Part shown: piece by piece, positions 13,701 through 24,710 of the stretch
Layout: each line of letters starts with the position of its first letter
Numbering within the stretch: position 1 is the stretch's first letter
From: Epiperipatus broadwayi
Lineage: Eukaryota > Onychophora > Udeonychophora > Euonychophora > Peripatidae
DNA: 64,000 nucleotides
Direction: 5' to 3'
NCBI GenBank assembly: GCA_028023455.1
Contig: JAQFVV010012670.1
Location: 124,001-188,000, forward strand
Translations under genes and position numbers: made by a program
The notes under the pieces: generated by a model
Seen by the model: the letters and a program-made list of their open reading frames with translations, nothing else
Databases searched by the model: none
Told to the model about the DNA's origin: nothing

Positions 13701-14367
13701 ATATTTAAATTTGTACAGTATAATTTTATCATTATCATGCAACTCATTTTGTGATCATGCAACATCATGCTGAATGAATACATGATGAACAATGACCCTT
13801 GGGGGGGGGGGTATAATGTATACACACACATATACTCAAAAATTTATTACAAAAGAATAATAATTTAGAGAGCTTACAGATAGGGATTAAATAAGACAAA
13901 TAAAAGCAAAAAATAATATTGTTCAAGAAAAGCAGTTGTTGATAAGAAGGAAAGAACTTTATTTTTTCTTAGTTGGCTAAAGTGTTTAGAATAATTCAGA
14001 TTTTGTTTACAGAATATATTTTTTTGTATATTAAAAAAGCAGTCATAAAATCATCTGTTATCTTTTGCTTAAATTTGATAAATTAATTAATTTTATTTTA
14101 ATTGTTATCTTGTCAATAATTATTAAATTTTTATTTTTTTAAAAAAGGCTATCAGTTAATCTGTTTATTATTTATTGACGAGCTTATTGTATAGTTTTAA
14201 AATTACAAATTTTACAATATTGATTTGCAGATGAACGTGGTTGTAGTTATTGTGGAGGTCTTGGTCATCGTATTACTGATTGTCCTAAGTTGGAAGCTAT
14301 GCAGAACAAACAAGCCCAAACAATTGGAAGAAAAGATTACCTTGCTAGTAATAGTGCAGACTGGTAA
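7656..14367 (+). CDS. DDX41: DDX41-type DEAD-box RNA helicase, C-terminal part, 3 exons
   Basis: ATP-dependent RNA helicase associated with the spliceosome (and, in vertebrates, with nucleic-acid sensing). Three exons join in phase to give 104 complete codons plus two split ones, then TAA. The first has helicase motif VI (HRIGRTGR). The second has the [20 protein letters not shown] helix typical of DDX41. The last has a CCHC zinc knuckle spaced C-x2-C-x4-H-x4-C ([14 protein letters not shown]), which distinguishes DDX41 from other DEAD-box proteins. The N-terminal exons were not found between 1 and 7655 and presumably lie to the left of the window. Introns are 3.4 and 3.0 kb and host repeats. 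Confidence 0.95.
7728..10590 (+). other. DDX41: DDX41 intron, unremarkable part
   Basis: AT-rich, no further exon or clear element recognised before the hairpin repeat at 10605. Confidence 0.6.
10605..10815. mobile_element. Main palindromic family, short inverted copy without ribozyme
   Basis: A 211-bp hairpin. The arms join where the hammerhead should be, so the ribozyme part is deleted. Flanked by GCATTACATTTATT (10591-10604) and its one-mismatch copy (10816-10829), a 14-bp target duplication. In the DDX41 intron before exon 11117. Confidence 0.7.
11117..11227 (+). CDS. DDX41: DDX41 exon: C-terminal helix
   Basis: Thirty-six complete codons from [11 protein letters not shown] to YLDIG. 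The acceptor follows a long T tract (TAACAG) and the donor is GTAATT. Confidence 0.95.
12237..12295 (-). ncRNA. Degenerate hammerhead, left arm of the 12.1-kb palindrome
   Basis: Inverted copy of the ribozyme at 12332. The ATCCAA/TTGGAT outer stem and GAAAC are kept, but the core reads TTGACGA, losing the essential first C. Expected to be inactive. Confidence 0.55.
12332..12390 (+). ncRNA. Hammerhead ribozyme of the main palindromic repeat family
   Basis: CTGATGA (12347-12353), stem II GGC/GCC with loop CACAA (12355-12365), GAAA (12367-12370), mini-stem III AC/GT with loop TA, and a GTC cleavage triplet ending at 12376. Stem I is TCCTCA (12341-12346) paired with TGGGGA (12377-12382, one G-U). 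After an internal loop it continues as ATCCAA (12332-12337) paired with TTGGAT (12385-12390). The core is complete, but stem II is closed by an A-A mismatch where G-C is usual. It lies in the last DDX41 intron on the transcribed strand. Confidence 0.7.
12492..14230 (+). other. DDX41: Last DDX41 intron, right part
   Basis: AT-rich with a ten-G run at about 13801. No exon or clear element recognised. Confidence 0.6.
14231..14367 (+). CDS. DDX41: DDX41 last exon: zinc knuckle and stop
   Basis: [19 protein letters not shown] zinc knuckle, then IGRKDYLA and a short SADW end with TAA at 14365-14367. Acceptor TTTGCAG. Confidence 0.97.
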
Positions 14368-14423
14368 TAGGTGAAAAATTGCTTGCTTACAGAACTAGTT
14401 GTATACATGTATATAAAAGTGAG

Positions 14424-14429
14424 AATAAA
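14424..14429 (+). promoter_or_regulatory. DDX41: Poly(A) signal of DDX41 (AATAAA)
   Basis: A canonical AATAAA 57 bases after the stop codon, implying a very short 3' UTR. Later hexamers are possible alternatives. Confidence 0.6.
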
Positions 14430-15229
14430 TGAATATTTTGTACAAAGTTTAGTTGTATAAATTTATATACAAATTTTAACATGATACTATTTATTTAAAT
14501 ACTAGTTAATCACAATACATTAATTTTACATTTAAAACAAATTTTGATAATATTAAATAGATATAAGAATATATAGTTTGTTACCATAGATATATGTGTT
14601 ATGTATATATAAAATTATATACTAGTACATAATTTTTTTATAAAGTTCTTAATTAAGATGCAATAATAATGCAAAAATTTAAATATTTATCATTACGATT
14701 CAAGCAAAAAAATATGTATATATAAACACACCTGAAAAAAAAGTAAATCTTTTATTGTTTTTACAAACAAAAAAAAAAGAGGGTTTTTTTTAAAAATCTT
14801 ATTCGGTGAAATTACAATATAAAGAATTTAATAAAAATGAAAGAAGAAAAAAATAGTACCAGACTTGTGCTTGTTAACAATTTAACGTGAAATGAGAGAA
14901 GTTTCAAAGTGACACCAATATATTAATTTTATGCCACAAATCCACTAACATCTTGTTTTTTGTCTTATAAATGGGTTTGTAGTTGATGAAGCTGAAATGT
15001 ATGTTGTTGTTTTTTAAATTATACTATTATAATTGGAGCAGATGGAAGTTTTATCTAATGAATCTTGAGATAAACTTAATTGTGTGTATGCGGTTGGTAA
15101 CCTAAGACAAAAAAGTTAAGATTTGTTGGGTTATGAACTTTAGACTTCCATTTGTTGACTATTTTTTTGTTTGACTACTTATAACTATAGATCAAAAAAA
15201 CTATCTAATATTAAGTGGAATGATATAAA

Positions 15230-15760
15230 ATTAAAAGACTAATGACATTTAATTTGAAAAAGTGGACAAATATTCAAAGCACAAATGAACTAAGATTTAT
15301 TATAATAAAAATATAAGAACAATATTGTAAAGATCAATGATATATCAAACTGGCATGATTAGGTTATTCAGCTTAATGCAAGACATCAATTACAGATATT
15401 TCAAGTTTACACTTCAAGTTTTCATTTTGATAAAAAAATGAGGGACTTTATATAGATATATAGAAAGTTTTTAAACAGATTAGACATTATAAAATTGCCA
15501 CAGGAAATTTTAATGCTAGAACTGGAAAATGTTTGAAAGTTTTGCAAATAAATATGATTTGGAGACTAGAATTAAGAGAAGATATATAATTACAGAATCT
15601 ACTGATAAAGAAAAATTATATGTTATGAAATTTTTTTGAAAACAAATCCAGAGATGAAATGGAGATAAAAGCATCCTGTTGAAAGTAATAGTTGGATTAA
15701 ATAATATATATATATCAAGAATATAATGTGATTGATAAATTCAATAAGGAATTCAACCAT
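15230..15760 (+). mobile_element. RTE-like LINE, endonuclease-domain fragment
   Basis: Similar in base sequence to the left part of the 4.3-kb LINE, including a block reading NFNARTGK at about 15510. Frameshifted and truncated after the endonuclease. Confidence 0.6.
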
Positions 15761-17269
15761 ATTGTTTTTGGTCAGGTAAGTTTTTCTGAATTCAGCACTA
15801 ATCTCATACTACTTTCTATTAGAAAATCATTTTCACCACATTGGGCTATGATTTTATATAGACGTCATGTAAGAGAAATATTCCAATATTTGAGCTCGTA
15901 TGGGTTATAATTTCTCTGGGATTTTCAAGTTTTCCATCTTTTTAATTCTCTTTGGTCTTTTTTTAGTTACTGTTTGTGTTCTCAGGAATGATAAGTAATT
16001 TGTTTTTAATAAATGATTGTTGTTTCCAATATGAAGGAAGTCAATGGAAATTCTGTGGACTCAAAACAGGTCCAGTTATTATAATTCACAATTTTTTTTG
16101 ATCTGGCTGACCCAGCCACCTTAATTATTATCTAAGTACACAAGGAAGAATCTATTCAATTGGTTCATTATTCTCTCACATTGGTTAAATTAAAAATTGC
16201 ATTTGGATATTAAGAAATGTTTTTCTTGTTAAACAATCTTCTACTCTCTAGAAGCAAATGGTGTGCTGCGGACTGATAATGATCTATGGTTTTCTGACGA
16301 GAGGAAATTAATAATTTTGAAACATGTTTATAGTATTTCTTGCATTAGTTTTCCTGTCGGAATTTTCATTGATATAATGGAAAAAATATATGCAACCAGA
16401 AGTTACTGCCCATTAGGTTTCTCAGAAATGCTTGGGTGTATAATGTTTCATAGAACATCTTAGATGGTTTGAACTTGAGGCAAATCTGATGTCTTTGTTA
16501 GATAAAATATTTAACTATGATCCATGTCAGTGAAATAATTCACTTTTCTAGACTATAATATCAGTGTAAGACGTGTACATATGTTATGAGTTTCTTTCTG
16601 ATTGTTTGTAGAATTCAGATCTTCCACAGGGATTTTCTTTATAACTAATCTTGTATAATAACAAACTATTTGTCAATTTGCAGTTATTTTAACTTCCTTG
16701 TACTTATTTGTTAGATTAACTAGCAACAAACTTAAGACGTGATAGCAATCAACAATGGTAGTAGTAATAGTTTAATAAACTTTCAATGTAATTTACCGTA
16801 ACATCTTAATTTTAGACATATATCATAAACTTTGATACCATATCATTAAGATTCAAAGCTTAGGATTCACATTATCCTTTTTTATTTAAATCATAAATAA
16901 AACGTTTTAAAATAATAATACATTGCATTTTTACTTTTTATAAATATTAGAAGAAAAAATTTACTATTATCTTAAACATATTAATATAAATCTAGATAAT
17001 AAAATTACCAAGTAAATATCTTTTGGTATCTACTAGATATGAATATATAATTGTCTTTGTATTTGAAATTAAACAAAAATAAAGCTGAAAGAGATTAGTA
17101 TATTTATATTTTTTCTTAGCTTTATTTTTTTAATTTAAACAAATATTTGTTGTAGAAGTGTTTTAAACTGCTAACAGGTTTTATATTGTGATTTTTAAAA
17201 TTTAATTAGATGATCTAAATAGTGCACATTTTGACCACTGGGTTGTGTGTGACTTTACTAGTTTTACAG
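15761..17269. other. Intergenic, partly moderate GC, unassigned
   Basis: The segment 16030-16640 is less AT-rich and may be an old transposon, but no frame or repeat was recognised. Confidence 0.4.
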
Positions 17270-17338
17270 TTTCTAATTCATCTGTACGTAGTGAACTCCT
17301 GTTATGTTTTTTAGATAATGGTGAAGGCATGGATCCAG
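17270..17338 (+). CDS. Exon resembling MORC-family ATPase (N motif II region)
   Basis: An open stretch after a TTTTACAG acceptor reads VRSELLLCFLDNGEGMDP and stops at a GTAGGT donor. This resembles the DxGxGM motif (Bergerat/GHKL ATP fold) of MORC2-like proteins, LCFLDDGAGMDP. No neighbouring MORC exon was recognised on either side, and a LINE lies 550 bases downstream. It may be one exon of a gene with very large introns, or an orphaned or duplicated exon of a broken gene. Confidence 0.45.
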
Positions 17339-17879
17339 GTAGGTACAAATATATTAATGTTTCTTTTTAATACATATTTTCATGGATAAATGACTCTATA
17401 TAAAATTTTAATTCAACTTAAAATAAAAAGGATAAACAACAATAAACTTTTTTTAAAAATAATACATTTATATGTTCTAATTGCTTTTCCTTCCATTTAA
17501 TAATCTTTTCAACATAGCTTAATCTGATCTTAACATTTTATTAGTTTATAGCATCTCCTTTCCTGTAAAATTGTACTCGATAAATAAATTTATTTGTAAA
17601 CTTTATTTTTCCAGTACATACCCTCCCGCTTATATATTAATTATCACAATAAAAATACATAGTTCTATTGACCATTTAAGATATATATATATTAGTAATG
17701 AATTTGAAAAAAAAAAAATATTATACATATATTATTTATAATATTCTCCTTATTATTATTTTAAGAATTATATAGGCTATGGATTTAGCTTTGTGGTATT
17801 TAATTATTTTAAATACTTTAATAATTTACAACATAAAAATATATTGACATCATAATCAGTTTTGAATGACTTTATTAAA

Positions 17880-19435
17880 ACGTACAAAGATGCCAGCACT
17901 GAAAAAGGTTTACAGACATAGAATGAGTTAAAAATGGAGTGGGACTAAGACAAGGATGCCTTCCTTGCCTTATGTCACCTATTTTGTTTTTGTTATATTT
18001 GAGTGAAATGGAGAAAGCAATAGGACTAGGAAGAGGAATAGAGATACTGTTAATAGGTGGGAGGGGAGTATATATTTTTATCGGGTCCTTTTTTGCGGAT
18101 ATCTTTTTGTGTGCAGAAAGAAGAGAAGATATGGAAGTTATGCTGAGGACATGTGCAAGGGTGGGTAAAGAGATGGGGATTAAATTTAGTGAGGAAAAAT
18201 CAAATATAATGATGATTAATACCGGAGAAAGAGAAGGTATAGAATTTTTATTGGGGAATATAAAGTTAAGGGTGGTGGATAGATATAGTTATTTGGGAAT
18301 CATCTTAAGTAATCAGGAAAATTGCTTGAATGAATGGGAGAAAAAATTGGTAAATGAAGCAAAGAAAAGAAAGGGTTTGGTAAAGAAATTAACAGTGTTT
18401 TCATATAATAAATATGATGTAGCTAGAATTGTATGGAAAGGAGTTGTAGTAGCAGGGTTAACATATGGTAATAATGTATTATGGGTTAGTAAAGGGGTAT
18501 TAGATTACTTAGAGAAAGTACAAAGAGAAGTAGGAAGACATGTATTAGATGCAGAGGTGTGGACAGCAAAGGAGGCAATTCAAGGAGAAATGGGATGGTC
18601 AAGTTTTTATATGAGAGATGCAAAAAGTAAAATGAAAATGTTTGGTAAAGTTGCAGTTTATGGATAATAAACGGATAGCCAAAAATAGTATTTAATTGGG
18701 TTATGAGTAAAGGGCTGGCAACAAGATGGGTGAAAAAGATAATGCGGTATGCAAAAGATTTGGATAAAGAATTTATATCAGTATACTTGTATAAAAGGTG
18801 GGATGATTGTGGTAGGAGGATTGTCGAGTGTTATAGTGGTAAGGAATGGAATAAAAGAATAAATTCATTAATAAAGAATAGGGTTTGGAGAGATGGAGAA
18901 CTAGTTTGGATAGTAAAAAGTTTAAATATATATAGAAGTAAACGGAACATTGGGTGCTAGTTAATTTATGATAATAGTAAGGAAGTAGTTTATTGTTTAA
19001 GGCTCGAATGGGATCTTTAACAACAAGAAAATATACATGTAAATGGAAAAATATGGGTGATTTGGGCTGCAAATTGTGTAAGGAAGGTATAGAAAATATT
19101 AAGCATCTGTTGACTGAATGTAAATGCTTGAAAACAGAAAGGGTACAAATAATGAAGTTATGGGAGAATAAATATGAACAAAGTGATTATACAGAAAGTG
19201 GGTTATTGGTTTTTATGCTGGGTTTGGGAAAAGATAAGGGAGATTTAGATATAAAGGCCATAGAATTGACAAAGATTATGTTGTGGAAATGGGATGGAGC
19301 AGATTATGGGAAAGTTTAGGTGGGGAATGGAAAGTAAAGTGGCTAACAAGTTTCTTTGGGCATAGTTGCTGAGAAATTTTTGACTCCGTTTAAGGAGAAG
19401 TCACAGTACATCACATCACATCAATAAATTATCTT
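17880..19435 (+). mobile_element. LINE, reverse transcriptase to 3' end
   Basis: Open stretches at 17939-18667, 18703-18960 and 18993-19319 are one protein broken by two frameshifts. GLRQGC and MSPILF are the RT fingers-palm motif. The catalytic box is altered (FADIFL instead of FADDI). The C-terminus has a CCHC knuckle (CKLC...HLLTEC). The tail is (CACAT)-type repeats at 19405-19425. It is 5' truncated and inactive. Copies of the same family are at 39395, 56222 and 63440. Confidence 0.85.
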
Positions 19436-20160
19436 TCTTAAAAAAAAAAATAATTAAAAATGATACTTTGAAATTAAAATCGATATTTAATTAATACTTT
19501 TTAAAAAAATATTAATAAATTATACTAAAGTGAATCTTTTTCAGTATTAAGCCATTATTATTTATTAATATAATTTCAATAACTAGATTTTCTGAGATTT
19601 TTGTTTTTCCTAACTGTCAATATTTTGGATGCCGTCCATTTATTTCATTTAGATCAGACCCACAGGCTAATTATATAATCTTTGAAACTATATAATCACT
19701 TCATTTTTTTTGTTAAATATTTTTTATTAAGGATCTAGTTTACTTTTTTTGATTTTTCCATTGCAATAAATATTTAAAATGAAATAAAATCAAGTTTTTT
19801 TGATAAAATTATAAAGCACATCATATAAGCATTATGTATATCTAAAAAAAAAGTTGCAATTAGTTAAATATTACTAATATTTTGGTAATTTATATAACAT
19901 TGAAATACAAGTATAATGTCTATATTTAACCTAGATGTAATTAAAGAGGATTTGAACTCTGACTTTCAAGCTCCCTGCAGTCATCCATTCTATCCAATAT
20001 AAAATACACATGATCACATACATAAATATTTGAAAACCAGGCACTCTTCACAAACCTGGAAGCTTTAATTGTAAGTATAGGGGATTTGAACTCAGATTTT
20101 CAAGCACCCTTCAACTATCCACACTATCTCATACAACTGATACACATGTAGAAAAGATAA

Positions 20161-20219
20161 ATAATCACCAATATATGTATTTCGTGCTAATCCAGCACTC
20201 ATCAGTTGGTCCAGATTAT
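20161..20219 (-). ncRNA. Type I hammerhead ribozyme, complete core
   Basis: Read on the - strand: CTGATGA (20199-20205), stem II GTGCT/AGCAC with loop GGATT (20184-20198), GAAA, and stem III ATA/TAT with a 2-nt loop (20173-20180). The cleavage site falls after the A at 20172. Stem I is ACCAA (20206-20210) paired with TTGGT (20167-20171), then a TGG bulge, then ATAATC (20214-20219) paired with GATTAT (20161-20166). Every invariant hammerhead position is present, including the G-C pair closing stem II and the A-U at 15.1/16.1. The very short stem III resembles those of Penelope-like and SINE-like animal hammerheads. Activity is inferred, not shown. Confidence 0.85.
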
Positions 20220-20529
20220 CATCTCCCACATATATATATAATCAGTGCTCAGTTTATATTAGGATAGCAAATCTTCATACTTTAATGGATAGGCTTCAAT
20301 CCACTCCAACTTTTCAGCCATCCATATCATTGAAAATCTGATGTATGAGATAGTGTGGATAGTTGAAGGGTGCTTGAAAATCTGAGTTCAAATCCCCTAT
20401 ACTTATGATCACATACATGTAAAAATATATGGATGGCTGAAGAGTTTGAGAGGATTGAAGCCTGTCCATTAAAGTGTAGATTTGCTATCTTAATATAAAC
20501 TGAGCACTGATTATATATATGTTTAGGAG

Positions 20530-20590
20530 ATGATAATCGGGACCACTGATGAGTGCTGGTTCAGCATGAAATACATATATTGGAGATCAT
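20530..20590 (+). ncRNA. Type I hammerhead ribozyme, diverged sister copy
   Basis: Inverted relative of the copy at 20161. CTGATGA (20546-20552) is followed by stem II GTGCTG/CAGCAT (six pairs, one G-U), GAAA, the same ATACATAT mini-stem III, and cleavage after A20579. Stem I has lost one A, so the pairing next to the core is imperfect. An outer ATGAT/ATCAT segment still pairs. Probably weaker than its sister. Confidence 0.7.
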
Positions 20591-20829
20591 TTTCACATGT
20601 ATGAGGTCATGTGTATTGGTTATATTGGATAGAGTAGATAATTTATATAAATTATTTTTTCAGCATGAAAGTAATAGTACAGTTAATTACAAAATATGCT
20701 TTGGTCTAATTTTTTTTTTCTTTATAATCAAGAATTTTAACTTTTTTTTCGAATAAATTACCAAAAATATGTGAATACTTCAAAAATAAGTATATAATTT
20801 TTAACCTTCTTTAGTTATTGTATAAAGGA

Positions 20830-21780
20830 AATACCTGCCCCAAATCAGATAAACATCCTGTTTATTTCCATTTTCAAGTTAATCTTACTTTTCAAAGTCT
20901 CAATCCATCTTTCATCATTTTCTTGTCTTTAAAAAAATCATATCCAATTCTGTTTGTCTTTATAATTTTGTCAGTAATTCATTTTTTATATAATTTTTTT
21001 CAGCACTTTTTACTATTTTAATATTATCATTACAACCCATCCCTTTCATTTTTCTCCAAATCTTGTCTATAAACCCTTAATTTTTTCTAATCCACTTCTC
21101 TGCTCTATTCTTACAAGACCTGTTGATATTTTACAATTCTTAATCATTTTTTTCAGCATTCTATTTGTTATGCAACTTTAGAAATATTTAAAAGCATTAA
21201 TCTGTTTTATAACATCCTGTTCAATATTTATTCTTAATGTTTCTATCTCATTGACTATTTTCAATAATTTAGTTCTATTTTTATTCTAAACTTTCTAGGT
21301 CTATCAATTTTACATATCATTTGATAAGTTTATTCTCATTTGTGAGTACTGTCATATCATAAACAAATCTGACAGTACAATGCTATTAGCAAATTATTCA
21401 CTTAATAACTCAAATAAGTATATATTAAATAAATCAGAAGATAAATATTCCTATCTTACACTCTTCCCTATATCTATGCTTTCTATAAGATCATTAAGTA
21501 TTTTTTAATAAATAAATTATAATAGTCTTCTAATCATTTTTCCAAAATTTCCAATAAAGTAGTCCATTTTTAAATGCTTTTATTGATTTTGGAAAATCTG
21601 ATTGTTTCTTAACTTTTGATCTTTTTCAAGTTAGAAAGAAATTTTAAAATTGAGATTTAATATATTTAAATTCAATAATTGTTTGAAAATTAATATATAA
21701 GTAAATTATATCACCCTAATCCCTGTTAAACACTTATCTTTTTAGTATGTCAACTAGTTTGATAGATATTGAAGAGGGTA
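20830..21780 (-). mobile_element. Decayed LINE fragment, - strand
   Basis: On the - strand, broken frames show IDIGKSVR then LFNIYLFE (about 21500-21400) and VIKQINAFKYF (about 21200), resembling RT GVRQG..LFNIYLE and FKYLGS blocks. Very degenerate. Confidence 0.45.
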
Positions 21781-22781
21781 GGGAAAATATTCAATAATTT
21801 CATGTTTTGCAGTTAATAATTATTCTTAGAATTTTCATTTGTTTTAAATAATGGTCATGATAGGGCAGTTTATTTTTTTTTTCTTTCAATTTAATATTTT
21901 TTAAACTCTTAATACATATATTTTATTTATAATGTGTACATAATTATATATGTATAATGAATCAGTAACTAAGTTTTCTATTTAAAATTGTTTCTATTTT
22001 TATTAAAAAAAAAGTAAATTAGAAAACAAGTTAGAAAATATAGCAAATTTTTTTCTTTAGCACTTTTTTTAAAAAACAACTATTTTAAAATAAAAATAAA
22101 TCTATCATTTTAAATAGAAAACTTACTGATTTATTATACATATATAATTATGTACACATACTATATATATATTATTAAGAGTATAAAATAAATTTATATT
22201 TAATGACTTACATATTTTATAGCTACATTTTACTACAAGCACATATTTGAAATATTAGTAAAAAATATGGAAATGGTATGTAATACACTTTTGGCATAAC
22301 AGGTGTTATCACTTAGACTAATCCATTTCAATCTTCTCAATAGCCATATTCCTTTAACTTACTTTTGTTAGTTCTGACAAATATCAGGTAGTTATTTAAA
22401 ATAATAAAACATAAAAGCTAGTCTGGTTTTATTTTAATTTAACATATATATATATTATTGCTCTGGGAATAAGTTAATATTATCAATGTTACATATTCAA
22501 TAACTGATTTATTAAAAAGAATGTTAAAATTATTAGAATTTTCATCTGAATTATTATTTGTAATTCTAACTGGTTTGATTAATAATTACAATAATCACCA
22601 ATATGATGTTTTATCTTTCACAGTATCAATGCTTGATTTATTTACCATTTAAAAATGTGATGGTAAATATTGATTTAAGGTAAAATTATCTGTAATAAGT
22701 GAAGTTCATTTTCAATATATACACATGTATTATGCACACATACTAAATTTGCCATATATATATATAAGGGATATAAATTTT

Positions 22782-24710
22782 TAATAGTATGAATACTGAA
22801 CCCTACCATTTGATGGTGCTGTTTTTCACAAAACACACATCAATATACCATTTTACCGGCCTTAACTTTCAGCTGACAGTACAAAGTATTTTTTGAGCCG
22901 TAACAGGCCACCTGAAGGCAATGTATTCTACGATTATGTAATGAAATACTATGCCCATTGCATTGTGACAGTATTCGTCAAGTGAGTGCTCTTGAACTCT
23001 CGCTATGATCTGATTTGATGGTGGCCGTATTTGAAAGAGACGAAACTGCAAAAATTCATTGTCGGAAATTTTTTAGAAAGCGTAGTGGAATTAGTATTCC
23101 ATCTTAAGAATTGTCATGTCGTCACACACGCTTCCCTACACTTTTGAACTGCACACAACTTGAAAAGGTTCTTTTCAGCAGTTTTTTTCCAATTTCGCAT
23201 GCAAATGCCCATTCATGTGTCAATCCATGCAAGAACTGTCAAATGTCTCTGCAAGTTGTCCTAATTGGTCGAAGCTGAGTGCCGACCACATAAGTGGATG
23301 CACAAGTTTCCCCAGAAAGAGAAACTCCCACAAGTGTATCTATGTAGGTCTGGGTAAGGGAAGTTGTTGGTTCGAAGGCTCCAAAATTCCATTACAGCTT
23401 TGAGGCTTCCCTGTTATTTTGAGTGTTACTTTTGGCTGCTGTTTTTTATGCCCCTGTAAATGGTGGTGTTTTTTTACTTATTTTGCTTCACAACTTGTCC
23501 AAAGTTTTGTTTCTTTTTGATTCAATAAATTATTTTATGGGGAAACTTGTTGTTTTTGTTGTTCACATGATTATAAAGTAGGTAGGTAATATTTGATAAG
23601 TTTCATTACAGTTAAAGTAGGTAATATTTTATTATACCAAAAAAAAAAAGAAGTGTTTAAGAGTTTATTCAAAAGATCCCCACCAAAAAAAAATAAAATA
23701 ATAATAAAGAACTCTGCGGTAACATAATAAAATGTTCAAAAAGAAAATCCAAAAAGAAGTCAATAATTAAAAATCAAAACAAACCTTCCCTGCCACCCCA
23801 CCTCACCCGGCTTAAAAAAAGAAGTGTTCTTTAAAAACGAACTGTTTATGTCTTTTTTGTAAATTAAAGGCCCAAAAAATTACAGAAGAACTTTCCACTA
23901 TCATATAAAGCTTTCTGTAGCATAAAGATTTGAAACAAAACAAAAAAAAAGCCTCATAATAAATTAAAAAAAAAAGACAATTCAAAATCAATACAACCCC
24001 TCTCTCCCCTCTAAAAAAACAAAGTGTTGGTTTATTCAAAAGTATCGAATTGTTGAAGTCTTCTCAGCAAATCAAAACATCAACCAAAAAAAAAGATAAG
24101 TTCAAAGCAAACAACCAATCCCCCTCTCCACCATCTAAAAACAACAAAGTATTTGTTACCGTATTTTTGTGTAAACAAACTGATGGAGCATTAATCGATA
24201 ATTTAAAAGCAAACCAACACCCCTAACACCATCTAAAAACAAAGTGTTTGTTTCTTTAAAAAAACGAACCAAAAAAAAATAAAAAAAACGGGTGAAAAAA
24301 AAAGTTTGGTTTACCGTAAGTAATATTACGTAAAGAAACCTACAGACAGTTAGTCGTTAATTTACAAACAAATCAACACCCCTAGACCATCTAAAAACAA
24401 AGTATTTGTTTATTAAAAACAAAAAAAAAAAACCCGGGTGGAATAAAAAAACAAACATTGGTGGTTTACCGTCACAGACGGAAAAAAATTAAAAACCGGT
24501 TGAAAAAAAAAAAACTTTTACCGTAATATTATGTAATTAAAAAAAATCTTTGGTTTACCGTCGCCGACGAAAAAATAATAAAAACCGGTTGAAAAAAAAA
24601 ATCTTTTACCGTAATATTATGTAAACAGACGGCCCGTGAATCGGTATATTGATGTGAATTGGGCAAAAAAGAGCACCATCAGACGGTAGGATTCAGTATT
24701 CATACTATTA
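22782..24710. mobile_element. DNA transposon relic with 80-bp terminal inverted repeats
   Basis: The left end (22782-22861) and right end (24631-24710) are imperfect inverted copies: TAATAGTATGAATACTGAA against TTCAGTATTCATACTATTA, then GATGGTGCT and ACATCAATATACC with their mirror images. The outermost bases are consistent with a TA target duplication, which would fit Tc1/mariner-like insertion. The interior is GC-richer (22861-23440) but full of stops in all frames, then A-rich with repeated TTACCGTAATATTA motifs (24470-24620). No transposase is recognised, so it is a dead or non-autonomous copy. Confidence 0.7.

Larger units (their letters stand above)
19940..20650. repeat. Palindromic cluster of tRNA-like plus hammerhead units
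   Basis: Three related units. The two largest are inverted. The segment 20078-20140 (tRNA-like on the - strand) is mirrored at 20341-20404, and 20160-20335 is mirrored at about 20425-20600. A shorter third copy of the tRNA-like part lies at about 19945-20010. The tRNA-like part contains a good pol III B box (GAGTTCAAATCCC) and an anticodon-arm-like GCTTGAAA. A tRNA-related head combined with a hammerhead recalls Smalpha-type SINEs of schistosomes; that comparison is by design only. Confidence 0.75.

Noticed and set aside
18773-19072. 99-codon open frame on the - strand
   Set aside because: Antisense shadow of the LINE coding region at 17880-19435.
22258-22280. AAATATGGAAATG before a GTATGT donor, reading YGNG, as a second MORC exon
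   Set aside because: Too short, the preceding residues do not fit the MORC IGQYGNG context, and no acceptor is placed suitably.
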